From Adiantum capillus-veneris (lineage: Eukaryota > Streptophyta > Polypodiopsida > Polypodiales > Pteridaceae): 64,000 nucleotides of DNA. The translations under genes and the position numbers were made by a program. Below, piece after piece: positions 43,250 through 61,120 of this stretch (the first letter of the stretch is position 1; the number at the start of each line of letters is the position of its first letter). The notes under the pieces are model-generated. The model ran no database searches and was not told where the DNA came from. It saw only the letters and a program-made list of their open reading frames with translations. The stretch spans positions 95,457,840 to 95,521,839 of the forward strand of contig CM043971.1 of the NCBI GenBank assembly GCA_014529385.2, in the 5' to 3' direction.

Positions 43250-45329
43250 TCCTAGGGGTCTATGCAAAAATTATACAATTTAAACTTTTATACAATTTCA
43301 ATATACATCAGAGTTGCAAAAGTGTTTGCATAGGGGAGGAGTTCTCAACGTCCAACCTAGCATGGAGTTGAAGCCATGAGCTGACAAACTACATCCAAAG
43401 GCACCTAGCAACTAGTGCTACCTCTGAATGCGTGATATGAATGAAAGCATACTCACAAGATTAACAAGGTGGAGGGTGAATATATGTGTACACCGCATTG
43501 CGAGAAGAGAAAGAGAGAGAGAAGAGTGGAGGGTTAAATAGAGTGCACAGAAACACAGGAGAATGATAAAAGAGAATTTTAAATGCCCCACCTAAATGAA
43601 ACAGGAAACCATGAATTAATGCAATAATAAAATTTGGGTATACCATAACATTAAAAAAATATAAATGATTAGAAGAGCACGTGTAGGGATCAATCGGTCC
43701 ACCCATCCACTTCCGCTCTACTACAAAGAGAGAGAATTTCACTTCACAAGGAGCGAGCCAAAACACCTCCAGCTTACATGATTCAGAAATAAGCTAAGGC
43801 TGCTTTGCCTCCCTCCATGAACCCAAGCTCTAAAAGAATCCCAAATACCAGTAGATTGTAGGCAATCAACACCAACCATACCAATTTAGGTGACATGCCT
43901 CTTAGATGCCCAACATTGGGTGTTAGGCAAAGCCGAGACAAGATCCCCAATGGGTTAGCCATGTAGGTCATTCAACTCTTGATGCACTAACCATATAGAT
44001 GAACCTAACAAAAAGAAGATCTAGGCAACACCCCTGGTCCAACAAAGCCCTAGGTCATCGACCCTTTCATCTAAGGCTAAGAGATGTCGGTGATCCTAAT
44101 CTTGTAACGATGTTGCCATGAGAAACATAACACATGAGTCCATTCACAATAGCATTTTCCATATGCACAAACAATCTTTTCCAAGTAGTTAGACTGCATA
44201 AGGTCTCTACCCTTACACATCCACCATAAACCATCAAAACCACTTCATGATCCAATCCAAAACTATAAACCATAATCCAATCTCATCACGTGGGTGAGCA
44301 CTCCACCCAACTTAGGGTGATGCACATCCATTATTGCAAAACCACTTTAGCACATAACATGGCTTCAAAAATTTTGGCAACATTTCGATAGAACAATTAT
44401 ACCCCCGAAAAAATCCAAGAGCCACACCGGCTTCCACAATCATTATCATAATCATAATCCATGAGGAATCTTAGCTCTTGACCATAAACCATATTACTTA
44501 CTGAACCAACTCCCATACTTGGAAATTCATATACCCACTACAATCAAACTGAGCCCACACACATGGTCTTTAAGACATGAACTTTACATGCATAAAAGAC
44601 GTCCGACTAGTGACTTAAAAATAACTTCAAAATCCCATTTTTGAATGTTTTACCCATGAGAATGACTAGTAACCCCATACAAGGAACGACTAGTAACTCA
44701 CACTCACAAAGTGCTATCAATGATATAATTTCATTTATAAAAAAAATTAATCAAGGTTTTGATTTGGTTAAATAGGTTCTTTTATCCGATGAATTTATAT
44801 GATGGTTCTCCAAGGAGTCTGGGGTCCAAAATATTGACCAAGTGTAGTGGGCAGCAAGTTGTATTTTGACCATAACTCTTTGTTCTAATTATGTGTTTAA
44901 TCTCTAATTTAAAGGGTTCAACTTGATTCATAGGAGTTTAAGAGATATGACCAAAACAGTGTTCCTACCGCTTACATGACATGAAATGAAAAGCATTTTT
45001 TTATGTACATACGTGATCGTAAACACACTATGTGCATGGATCAACATGCTAAAAATGATGAAACAAGCATGGATCATCCTTGTACAATCCAAAAAGTTCA
45101 TACACACCCTCACATACAAAAAAGTGACCACTGAGAGAGTAGTTGCTCAGAAAACGAAGTAGAGAGAGAAAGAGATGATGGCTATGGAGTTTAGAGCTTT
45201 TTACCGTTCTTGAGAAGTGATTACCAACTGTCAAAAGGCTTATTGTTTTTTTGAAAGAGAGCGGTGATGAGGGAATCATAGAGGTTTTCATCACAAAGTT
45301 GTTGAAGAGCATGCACATCGTAAAAAGAG

Positions 45330-45721
45330 TGCTACATACGGAGGCGTGGTGGCCCTACAAAATACCCAAAATAGCACACTGCAACCCATAAACAAACAAA
45401 TCTACATACCTGACAAATCGTACAAATCTATAATCAAGCTAAACACAAACATAGGGAGATAGAGAGCAGGAGAGAGCAAGAGAACACATGCAAATACACC
45501 TCCTAGAGTGGAGTGCTACACCAACACGGCAAAGAGATGTATAACACAGACAGAGGGTGCAATCTCCCCCTGTGCAAGAGTGAGAATTTTCCTCTTGCAC
45601 GCATTTATTTATAGATTCTTTAATGCTAAAAAATGAATACACATTGACCGGCCGGGCATAAATGGCCATAGCTCATAATGAGCACTTGAGTAATAGATGT
45701 ACATATCCCTTATCCATAACA
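45330..45721 (-). mobile_element. diverged element B-family LTR
   Basis: Starts TGCTACATACGG and ends TATCCATAACA. It follows the element B LTR along its length (CCTCCTAGAGTGGAGTGC, GACCGGCCGG and a TATTTATA box) but lacks the (GA)n tract. The next 40 bp resemble the element B interior next to its 3' LTR (CCTCAGTTGC), so it is probably the 3' LTR of a decayed copy. No target duplication is visible. Confidence 0.75.
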
Positions 45722-47692
45722 TACTCTGGGATTGGGAAATCAACTATCCTCAGTTGCAAGGTACATAAGTGGTGGGGTCCAGTGCGAGGTACAAGATGCT
45801 GGGTACATGCTTGCATAGCACAATGAGTAGCTAAAGACCAAAAGAGTAGCAATGATTAGTAGGAAGCAATTTAAAAGTGCAAGAATGTGTAACATGTGTA
45901 TGGTGTGATGGGAGTGCAAAAAATGAAGTAATTGTGCATAGGTGCAGATTGCAACATTGGTCAGAAACGTTGTTCCAAATAGACCACCATCTGTCACCCT
46001 TCCACCTTTCCATACCAATTCATCATATCCTTTCATATCAATCCATACAAAATGTGGTGGGCCAATTCCACATATAATGTAACCATGGAGAGTCCTGCCT
46101 TACTAGGCGTAGGAACTCTAGTACACACGTATTGACATCCATAAATTTTCATAACAATATTGCAAAGCGCAGAGTCCTTCCCTCTTTAGGCGTAGGAGCT
46201 CTAACATGTGTAGAAATTACTCCATTCTAATTCAGTTCAATCCATAAGATCCTTGCCATACCAATGTACAATGTCTCAACGAGTGTGTTGGGTAATGTGA
46301 CAAGGGTTTGTGTGAGATGAGGGTGTCCTTGGTGAGGGGGACTGTATATGTGAGTAAGTTTTAAACCACTAATGATTGTTGCAACAAAGTTAGAAGCAAA
46401 TAGATTGCACATTTAGAACATACAATCTTGGCACCTTGACTTGAAAATCATAAAGTTAAAAAGTAAATTAAGGTGGAGCACAAACAAAAAGTGATCCATA
46501 ACCTTGTTGAAACTGAAATGTGAGACAACTTAGCAGGAATTAAAACTCGACAGTTCTAACTAAATCAGTCACAAATAAACATAAAATGTAGGAACCAGAT
46601 TCGATTTGATCGTATAGATCAATGTAAGAGACAAAATTACACTGATTACTTACATATGTCTACTATGATTAGCCTTCGATCGATTAGAAAATGAGATAGA
46701 ATTGATATATTGTTGATTGTTTTGTTTGAATAAATGAAGCAGTCCTCTTGATATTGCAAACTATTGTCTCCAAAATGCTTAATATTGTTTTAAAAAAAAG
46801 TTAAATTTAAAATTTTTTTTTAATTTTTAAAGGGCATTGACTAGTGTTTAGTCATGATATCACGAGCATACATCTTGTATAGCATGTAAAGGCTACATTA
46901 CAAACAATAGATTGGTCCAAAAATGCAAAATTTATTCGATCGTAGTTGCTCTTTCCTAGAAGCATTCATTTACGACATGCTTTATCAGTTAGACATAAAA
47001 TTATGTAAGAGAATATAGGTTTACTGTGCATCAAGAAAATGCCTTGCAAAACCACATACTTCAGCTTCTCTTTTAAACTTGTAGTAGGTAGTATGGGAGT
47101 CTACAACTTGTAAATTACCTAAACTAGGCTAAATAATTCCTTGAAAGTCAGATAATGTAGACTATACAAGGTATAGCCCTGTCATTCAAAATTAGGGCAA
47201 AGTAAATGTCTAATTAGCTTGAATGGAAGAAGAAGGATCCATCAAGTACGGATGCTGGTTTGCGCATTAACGAGACACTCACAGTGTGTGTGTATATGTG
47301 TATGTATATCAGCCGAATTGAAAAGTGAGTGTGTGTGTGGATGCCAAGAAGTCATCGACTTACGAGGCTGTGGTCAATCAAATATAAAGGTAGGGCCGAC
47401 AGTTTGGTTTGATCATTGATATTGACCATCATCCAAAAGGAAAGGGGGAGAGGGGAGAAGAGAGAGATAAATGAAATGAAATGTTATATTAAACGTCTTC
47501 AAAAGGTAAAAATGACCAACGAGACAAAAGTGATACAATGCTTGTGAATCTAATCCAATGTCTGGGTACAAAATCAAAATGAAGTAAAGTGAAAGAAAAA
47601 AAAAACTAAAACTAAAAGCCTAAAAACGTCAGACTAAAATCATCATCATCATTGTTAATGCTTGAGAATGCTTGGCAGTGGGCGTTTGTTGG
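45722..47692 (-). other. probable decayed interior of the element B relative
   Basis: No gene. The part from about 47450 matches element B 11880-12140 (ATGAAATGTTATATTA, GGGTACAAAAT). A short direct repeat of about 35 bp (TAGGCGTAGGARCTCTA core) occurs at 46088-46124 and 46170-46206. Confidence 0.5.
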
Positions 47693-48057
47693 AGAAAGTA
47701 TTGCATCAGTCACTAAAGAGCTTCATCAATGTCTGTTTCTGTAAGTAGTCGGGGGACGCCACTATTGTGTAGGCGTCAGATGCAACAAACAAGGGAGGGA
47801 GAGAGCGAGAAGTGGATGGAGAGAGAAATACCAAGACAAAGCATGGAAGATAGTTTAAGAAATATTGAGATAGAGTATGAGAGACAGATTGAGATTTCTT
47901 GTGGCTGCATGTAGTTCTATGAAAGAGAGTTAGATGACTCAGGTCGACTTAGAGAAAGAGTTGAGAGAGAGTGAAAATGCGACGATAGCCCCTCAAAAAT
48001 ATGGGCGCCACTAGTTGTTAAGAGAGTGGGTTCTTAGAAAGCGACCGAACTGCGCAC
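47693..48057. repeat. direct repeat, left copy
   Basis: 365 bp, from AGAAAGTATTGCATCAG to AACTGCGCAC. Repeated with substitutions at 49768-50118. Its start matches element B near 12128. Confidence 0.85.
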
Positions 48058-49745
<1,688 letters not shown>

Positions 49746-49767
49746 ACATCATTGAAATAAGAGAGGA

Positions 49768-50118
49768 AGAAAGTATTGCATCAGTCACTGAAGAGCTTCA
49801 TCAATGTCGATTTTTGTAAGTAGTCGAGGGGCGCCACTGTTGTGTGGGTGTCAGATGCAACAAACGAGGGGGAGAGAGAGCAAGAAGTGGATGGAGAGAG
49901 AAATATCGAGACAAAGCATGAAAGACAATTTGAGAAAGAGTATGAGAGACAAATTGATATTTTTTGCGGTTGCATGTAATTCTATGAGAAAGAGCTAGAT
50001 GACTTAGGTTGACTCAGAGAAAGAGTTGAGACAGAGTGAGAATGGGATGCCAGCCTCAGAAATATGGGCGCCACTAGTTGTTGAGAGAATGGGTTGTTAG
50101 AAAGCAACCAAACTGCAC
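49768..50118. repeat. direct repeat, right copy
   Basis: 351 bp, the partner of 47693-48057, ending where a (CA)n tract begins. Confidence 0.85.
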
Positions 50119-50139
50119 ACACACACACACACACACACA

Positions 50140-50217
<78 letters not shown>

Positions 50218-50219
50218 GA
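50115..50219. repeat. (CA)n(GA)n compound microsatellite
   Basis: CA 50115-50140, then GA 50143-50219 with one C. Confidence 0.95.
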
Positions 50220-50629
50220 ACAATTCTATTCAGCTGAGTACCGATCGATTCTAATGGACAAGCAAGAGTCTTGCCATTAGCAAATTTTTGGGCATTATTT
50301 TAACAGTACACACTTTAAGTGTGAAGATCAAGTTGAGGTTTTGAACGTCTTAAACTCATACATGCTTATCTCTACCAAGGTGTATAGATGAAGCCAACAT
50401 TTTAGACAGCACGGCTATTCACAAAAACTCAACATTATGGATTTTTGGGTCTGGAAAAGATCTAGTTATGCATACACTTTCAACTTCAGTGGATCTCATA
50501 TTTTATCTATAGCATTAAGAGTGTCTCTACCTTCACACTTGCACTTTCAAGGAAAGAAGTCCACAAACTGTCAAGGGGTAGTGGACAATCTCAACTTCAA
50601 AAGATTGTAATGCGGAGGGAAAACCCAAG
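50220..50629. other. spacer, nothing recognised
   Basis: No open frame or repeat of note. Confidence 0.5.
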
Positions 50630-51585
50630 GGGGGTCACGGACATAGGCCAAGGGCCGGCTACTAGTTGAGCAATTTTTTTGCAAAGTTTAACCAAGGGGT
50701 TTGATAATGTCAATTTTAACTAAGGGGTTTGGATTGCAAAGGCAACACCCAAGGCTACATGTGCAATACTACTTGCATTTCACCAAATTTCAATTATTGT
50801 TCCTAGACCTTTGCAGGCGGAAAATTTGGGCAGGTGCCTTTGAGTACAGGTAAGTGAACACTATGTTCAACCTCCAAGTAGGCATCTAATTTGGTTCTAT
50901 TCACTTTTTTGAATATGTTTTTGTTTAGTTTTCGAAGTCGGATGCATAAACTTCTATGTTTTCATCCATTTTTCTCTTAAGAAAGATGACAAGGTCATGC
51001 CGAGAAATTTGGGTTGTAGGGTCCAAAATAAGTTTCCGCATTACGCAGTTATAGACCTACTTGTAGGGTTTATTTGGCACATGTTATCACATGTGATACA
51101 ACATGGTCTAGGAACTCAAGGAGTTCAGTTTAGCCAGTGTGGAGTGAAGATAATGAGGGTCCCTCTCACTCACGTCGCGGAGTGTTTGTAGTTACCTCCA
51201 TACACAAGTCCATATCGTACTTGAAGGATGTTGTTTTTTTAGACATACTTACACGAGAAATATTCCACATGCGGAGAATATGAGTCCCTGGACTGACACT
51301 GGCACCTGCCATATCAATTATGTGTCGCGATGAAGTCCCTAGGTGCTGGTCAAATCCATTTTCTAGATCATTTTTAACACACCATATCAGGAACAATTTT
51401 ATTGGCAAAAAATTGTCGGATATGCAGATCGTCTTGTTACGGTTACAAGTGCGGCTAAACAACATCAACAGATGGTTGTCTCCCGGGGAATTCACTGTGT
51501 TTTTCCGTATGGTACCACGTGAGTATACAAGAGGGGGGTTTCTAGATTTTGTACATAAGCGTATACAATAGGGGTAGCCCCTCAT
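50630..51585 (+). mobile_element. fragment of an element D relative, opposite orientation
   Basis: Reverse-complement similarity to element D about 21060-22020. Examples are GGTTTGGATTGCAAAGGCAA with 21900-21925, GGAACTCAAGGAGTTCAG with 21568-21590, and GAGGGTCCCTCTCACTC with 21522-21540. Neither LTR is present. An 83-codon + frame at 51320-51571 has no counterpart that is open in element D, so coding is doubtful. Confidence 0.75.
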
Positions 51586-52475
51586 TATTTCATACTCATA
51601 TCGTATACATGGGGGGGGGGAGGGCTACATACAACTACCTGGGCCGTGTGAAGTTTGAACGCATATGCAACCCTTAGGGCCTAAAGGGCCACATTGAGTC
51701 ATGACAAATTCTCACACTCGTCCTGAATCGTCTCTGCCTGCTTCTCGTGAGTCCAAAGTTTTCACTGAGCAGTGAGTTGTCGCTGTTGTCGTGTGCGTTG
51801 TGTAGTGCTCTTAGCTCCGGAGTCCGAGTCGCGACTTGCTGGCACTAAGTTCTGACGTGTGCGGTCGAGGTCCTCTGTTGACTTGCGGAGTTTGATTGTC
51901 CTAGTCACAAGTCCCACGACCTGGTTGAGAGCTGCAATATGACACGTTTCACACTCTGTCGAACTTTGACGATCGAGCTGGTTGAAGCTTTGACCTACCG
52001 CGACTCAGCTGAGGACCTGCTGCCTCTTTCGTTTTTACCCGGTATTTACAGTATAGCTTATGTAAATTTTCCGGTTTTCTTCTAAAGGTCGCCATAAACT
52101 TGAGCTTTTATCATGTCTAAAGCCTCAGGTCAAATATGTATGTATGTAAAACCCTTCAACTTTAGTCATTTAACCTTTAGAAGTTTAAGTCTTTAAAAAT
52201 AAACGTTTCTTGAGCACTGACATGAATCCACATAGACACACAAATAAGCTAAAAACAGAAAAATCTACTCCTTGCAAAGTTCGAACCTTCTTCCTCTTCA
52301 ATTTCTTATTTGCACATACTGACCTTGATGATTTTATGAGGAAGCCACATATCTATCTATACTTCTATATCTATACTATGTATAATGGGGGAAGGGATTC
52401 CGGTCCCTTCCCCAGACAAGTGTCAACACCTCCTCTGTCAGGCAAGTGCTACCTGCTGTTAGACGAAAGGAACAT
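51586..52475. other. spacer, nothing recognised
   Basis: No coding signal. A perfect 10-bp-arm palindrome (GGGGAAGGGA, 6-base loop, TCCCTTCCCC) lies at 52388-52413. Confidence 0.5.
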
Positions 52476-53871
<1,396 letters not shown>

Positions 53872-54630
53872 TTACTCTGGACTTGGTTTTTTATCACCCA
53901 TCTTTTATAGACCCACTTTTTATGACTCCTAGACCAGATTGGAAAGAAAATAGATTACCCAATACTGACTATACTCTCACCGTTAAGATCGGCGCATATT
54001 TTACCCTAGTGGATAGCTGAATGACATAAAGCTTACTATAGGGTTGGGAAGTAGGTGTATACCTGCTATTTATGATCATCCGAGGCTTGATACAATAAAC
54101 TCGTAACAAATTTACGGACCAGATATCGACTATGGAAATATATTGTTATCTATTGCAATTGGGTATGTGGTGTACAATATAAACTTTCCTTGCATTTAAC
54201 TTAATACTATCTATTCATTGTTCAGAAAATGCTCTGTAGTAGGGTTTGTTACATCGGGTGTGCGAATTGCTCCGGAAAAGTTACTATGGACTCGGCTTTT
54301 TGTAAAAATATCACTTTCTCTTTTATGAACCCACTTTACGACTCCGAGACCAAAATGGAAATAATAAAAACTACCCAATAGTGTTTAAATCTCTCACCTT
54401 TTAGCATGACATGAGCTTACTGTATGGTTCGGGGAATTATATGAGAACTGATGGGTATGGTCTTCCAAGGCTGGTTGCAATAACTCGGACTGGGTATAGA
54501 CTATGGGAATACATTGTTATTTGGGGCCATGAGGTGGCGGACAATATGGCCTGTCCTTGCATGTAACTTAAAACTATCTTTACTTTTTTTTAGTGGTAAA
54601 TGAAAATGCTATGTGGTTGGTTTTTTATTC
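53872..54630. repeat. diverged tandem duplication, period about 409 bp
   Basis: Unit 1 starts TTACTCTGGACTTGG at 53872 and unit 2 TTACTATGGACTCGG at 54281. Shared blocks follow in order: GACCCACTTT, ATGACATRARGCTTACT, TATGGGAATACATTGTTAT, CCTTGCATGTAACTTAA. Many substitutions and indels show it is old. Confidence 0.75.
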
Positions 54631-57146
54631 CCTGCATTAAGTGATCGTGCCTCCTGCTGTACACTACCGCTTGTACTAGGTGTGGGTCTGCAGAGCCGAT
54701 TAGGGTAAGCAGAATTAGCACGAAAGGGCCTGTATCTGCCGGATCTCTGGCTGGGGGTAATCCCTGAGGATTTGCCCTCATTTAGCGACCTCGATTATAG
54801 GTGATTGGTACAACTGGGTGTCGCATCTTCTGCAAATGGGCATCAACTCGTATAAATGACTCACAAGGTGAGTACTCATACTCACTTAGTAGCGTTTTCC
54901 GTTTTCACCTCTCTCTGTGTGTGAGTTCAATACTGTGTGAGTGATTATCTGCTGAAGCTGTGGGCTCAACATGCCAAAAAAATCTGAAAAGACGATTGTG
55001 GAGGTTTCCTCGGATCCTAATCTATAGGTTAACATAAATCTGTTTTGCTTTTGAGACTGTTGAAGGATTGTATGAGCCGGAAGATCTGGCTGTAGATTAT
55101 TTCTTTGGAAAATGAAAATTTTGGAAATTTGCTCAATTTGTCCTTTTTGTAAAAAGAACCAGGCTTTGAAAATCTGTTTCGTTCTTGTTTATGGTATGTA
55201 TCTCATATTGCTAAGAATCATTGGGAATTTTACTATAGGTTTACTTAATAACAGATGTGAAGTAGTGATTCTCTAATAATGTTAGATTTCCGTGGAAAAA
55301 GTGGTGTGGCGAATAAAGTCTGGGTCCTGAAAACGGTTTTTTAGCTGAGATTATTGCCAAGTTTCGAGGATATGTTAATGAATGACTGTACTGATAGCTA
55401 TGGCATGGTGTCTAAATGGAAATTGGTATTTCTATGAGGTTTTTTTACTTCCCAAAAGAAGGTAAGCACTTTTCTAGTGGGTACTTCAGGGCTCTGAATA
55501 AATGCTGGAATTTCATAGAAAAATTATCTTAAAAATAAACTCAAAACAGTGAGCCTGATGGTTCGATTACCTTGGTAAGTTGAAAAACAAATTGAATTGT
55601 AGTACTCTAGATAATGTAACAGATCTTGGACTGATTATTTTAGAACAGACGTCTATTTTACTGATTTAACTAAAAGAGATTCTGGAACTACTGAATACTT
55701 CGGGTGTATTGCCCTAGTTTCGGATATTTTGTAGGAAATGAGTGGCATCATATACAAGAGTGTGGTAGATAGCTGGTTTCAAATGTACTTGGACATTTTT
55801 TACCATAGTACTTCACAAGCTGGGAATATTAGTGAATGTTTCCTGTTACTGCTCACCAAGTCAGCATATACACTGATTTTTACTAGCCATAGTTCGTTGG
55901 ACCCTCGAATATTCAATAATATTTGCTGGCCATTGACTGCTAGTTTTTTATTTTTCTCTCAAGTATATATTAACTGGTCTTTTTCTAACATCTTGTTGTT
56001 TATAACACAAAATGCTTCTAGTAGGTTGGTTAAAAAAGGTGCTTGATACGATGAGTATGTCATAATTTTTCCCTTTAGCTGAGCCTGGCCGGAGACTTTT
56101 AAGATATTTCTCGGACGGTGTCTGAGCTGGCTCATTAGTGACTGAGTCGTCCAGTATATTGTGGTATACAATTGTTAACTGACATGGGGCAGTAATATGT
56201 TTGACATGACATAATAACAAGGGTATTTGTTGATAAAGGTAATGAATTTATCTAAGATAGGGGTATCTCAGGTATGTAAAGTGGTAAATACTGAGTTGTT
56301 TTTGGGGGATATCCCAGCTTGGTTATAAAACTGTGTTTCCAAAAATAGGATCAGTTTCAAAAATTTGTGTATATACAAGGAAGTGGTAAGATTAGGTATG
56401 GCTTAAGATAGCTTGTGCATAAATCAATAGAATATAAGTCGCTCCAATCTGGTTAGGGATGAAGTTCTGGTTAAATTTTAATATTCTCCTTAACTCCTAA
56501 AAATCTTAAGGATGGGTAAAGAAAGCTTTTTATAAAAAAAAATATAATCAGATTTATGGCTGCTCTATGGGGTTTAGCACTTTCCGTATCAGATTGGCAG
56601 AAAATCCAAGAAACTTCGTTTTTTCTAAAAGAAACTTTTTTTATCTAAAAGAACAAATTACAAGTTAAGAACTATTTTTTTTTAATGGTGACATGGATAA
56701 CAACTGGGATGCCCAGCATCACCTGCGTACAGTCACGTGCTAATGAATTGTTTTCTTGTGGCTATGGGTGCAGGTGAGGGCTACCTTCCTTGATTAAAAC
56801 ATTCCGTTCTTAACAAATGGTGGATCTCTTAATGTGAAGCAAAATTTCCCAGACTTTGGGTTTGCGGTTTCCCGAGCTATATTCTGTTATCTTCATTACC
56901 TTGTACAAAATTTATTTTCAACTGCAAATAAATTATTGTACAAATCCATTGTAATTTTCTAGAATTGTTGGTCTCTGAACAGTTAGTGTTCGTTTGCGTA
57001 TATATATAGATTTAGAATTGCTACACACACTCCTTGACCTAGTATTACCATGACCCCGTTATGATCTGTGCGCCAACAAGCATCTAATAGACCATGCAAG
57101 GGTTTGAAGGCAAGTAGACGAGCCCTCCAAGCTATGTTGTAGCTCT
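54631..57146. other. unassigned AT-rich DNA
   Basis: No recognisable gene. A short frame at 54972-55025 (MPKKSEKTIVEVSSDP) ends in a stop next to a GT, which is too little to call an exon. Confidence 0.4.
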
Positions 57147-57795
<649 letters not shown>

Positions 57796-57880
57796 CGCCC
57801 TTCTTGCTTGGTACTTCCTCGCGAGCTAACACAGGTGAACGCCCTTCTTGCTTGGTACTTCCCCGCGAGCTAACACCCAG
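57796..57880. repeat. 44-bp tandem duplication
   Basis: CGCCCTTCTTGCTTGGTACT and what follows occurs at 57796 and again at 57840, with one substitution early in the unit, just before a microsatellite. Confidence 0.9.
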
Positions 57881-60767
<2,887 letters not shown>

Positions 60768-60919
60768 TGTGTATGGCTGATGAGTGACTCTCGATGCTCC
60801 AAAATTGTAGTGATGAGAGTCGCAATGGAGAGCCCACACTTTGGCTGGGAGAGGAAAGTGTGTAGGTCTAAGTTATGGCTGAAAATGTGAGAGAAGCAAG
60901 TTCGGATGTGACCAAAAGC

Positions 60920-61120
60920 TCAGCACTCTAGTAGTGTGTGGTACTCAGACTCTCGAGCTTGCAGTGAGCATAATGTGCACAATCGATTTGACTCTTCTCC
61001 ATTGTCCCAATGCCCTATCTCGCATCGAAGGAAATGGGAGCTAAGCCGAATCGCTGCGATAGTGCGTATCGCGGACAAGGAAATAGGCTCAAGCATGTAA
61101 GTGTGAGTACGGTTTCCTCT
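60920..61120 (-). pseudogene. LINE ORF2 C-terminal zinc region, cut off by a stop
   Basis: It is in frame with the LINE protein after its TAG. The 66 codons include LSAIRTIAAIRLSSHFLRCE and then CTLCSLQARESEYHTLLEC, a CX2CX9HX4C zinc motif of the kind found at the end of plant LINE ORF2 (zf-RVT). A TGA at 60920-60922 ends it. The frame stays open beyond that up to the microsatellite. Confidence 0.7.

Larger units (their letters stand above)
42567..45329. other. spacer, no gene recognised
   Basis: Only short open frames without recognisable motifs. (CT)n at 42731-42772 and (GA)n at 43202-43245. Confidence 0.5.
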
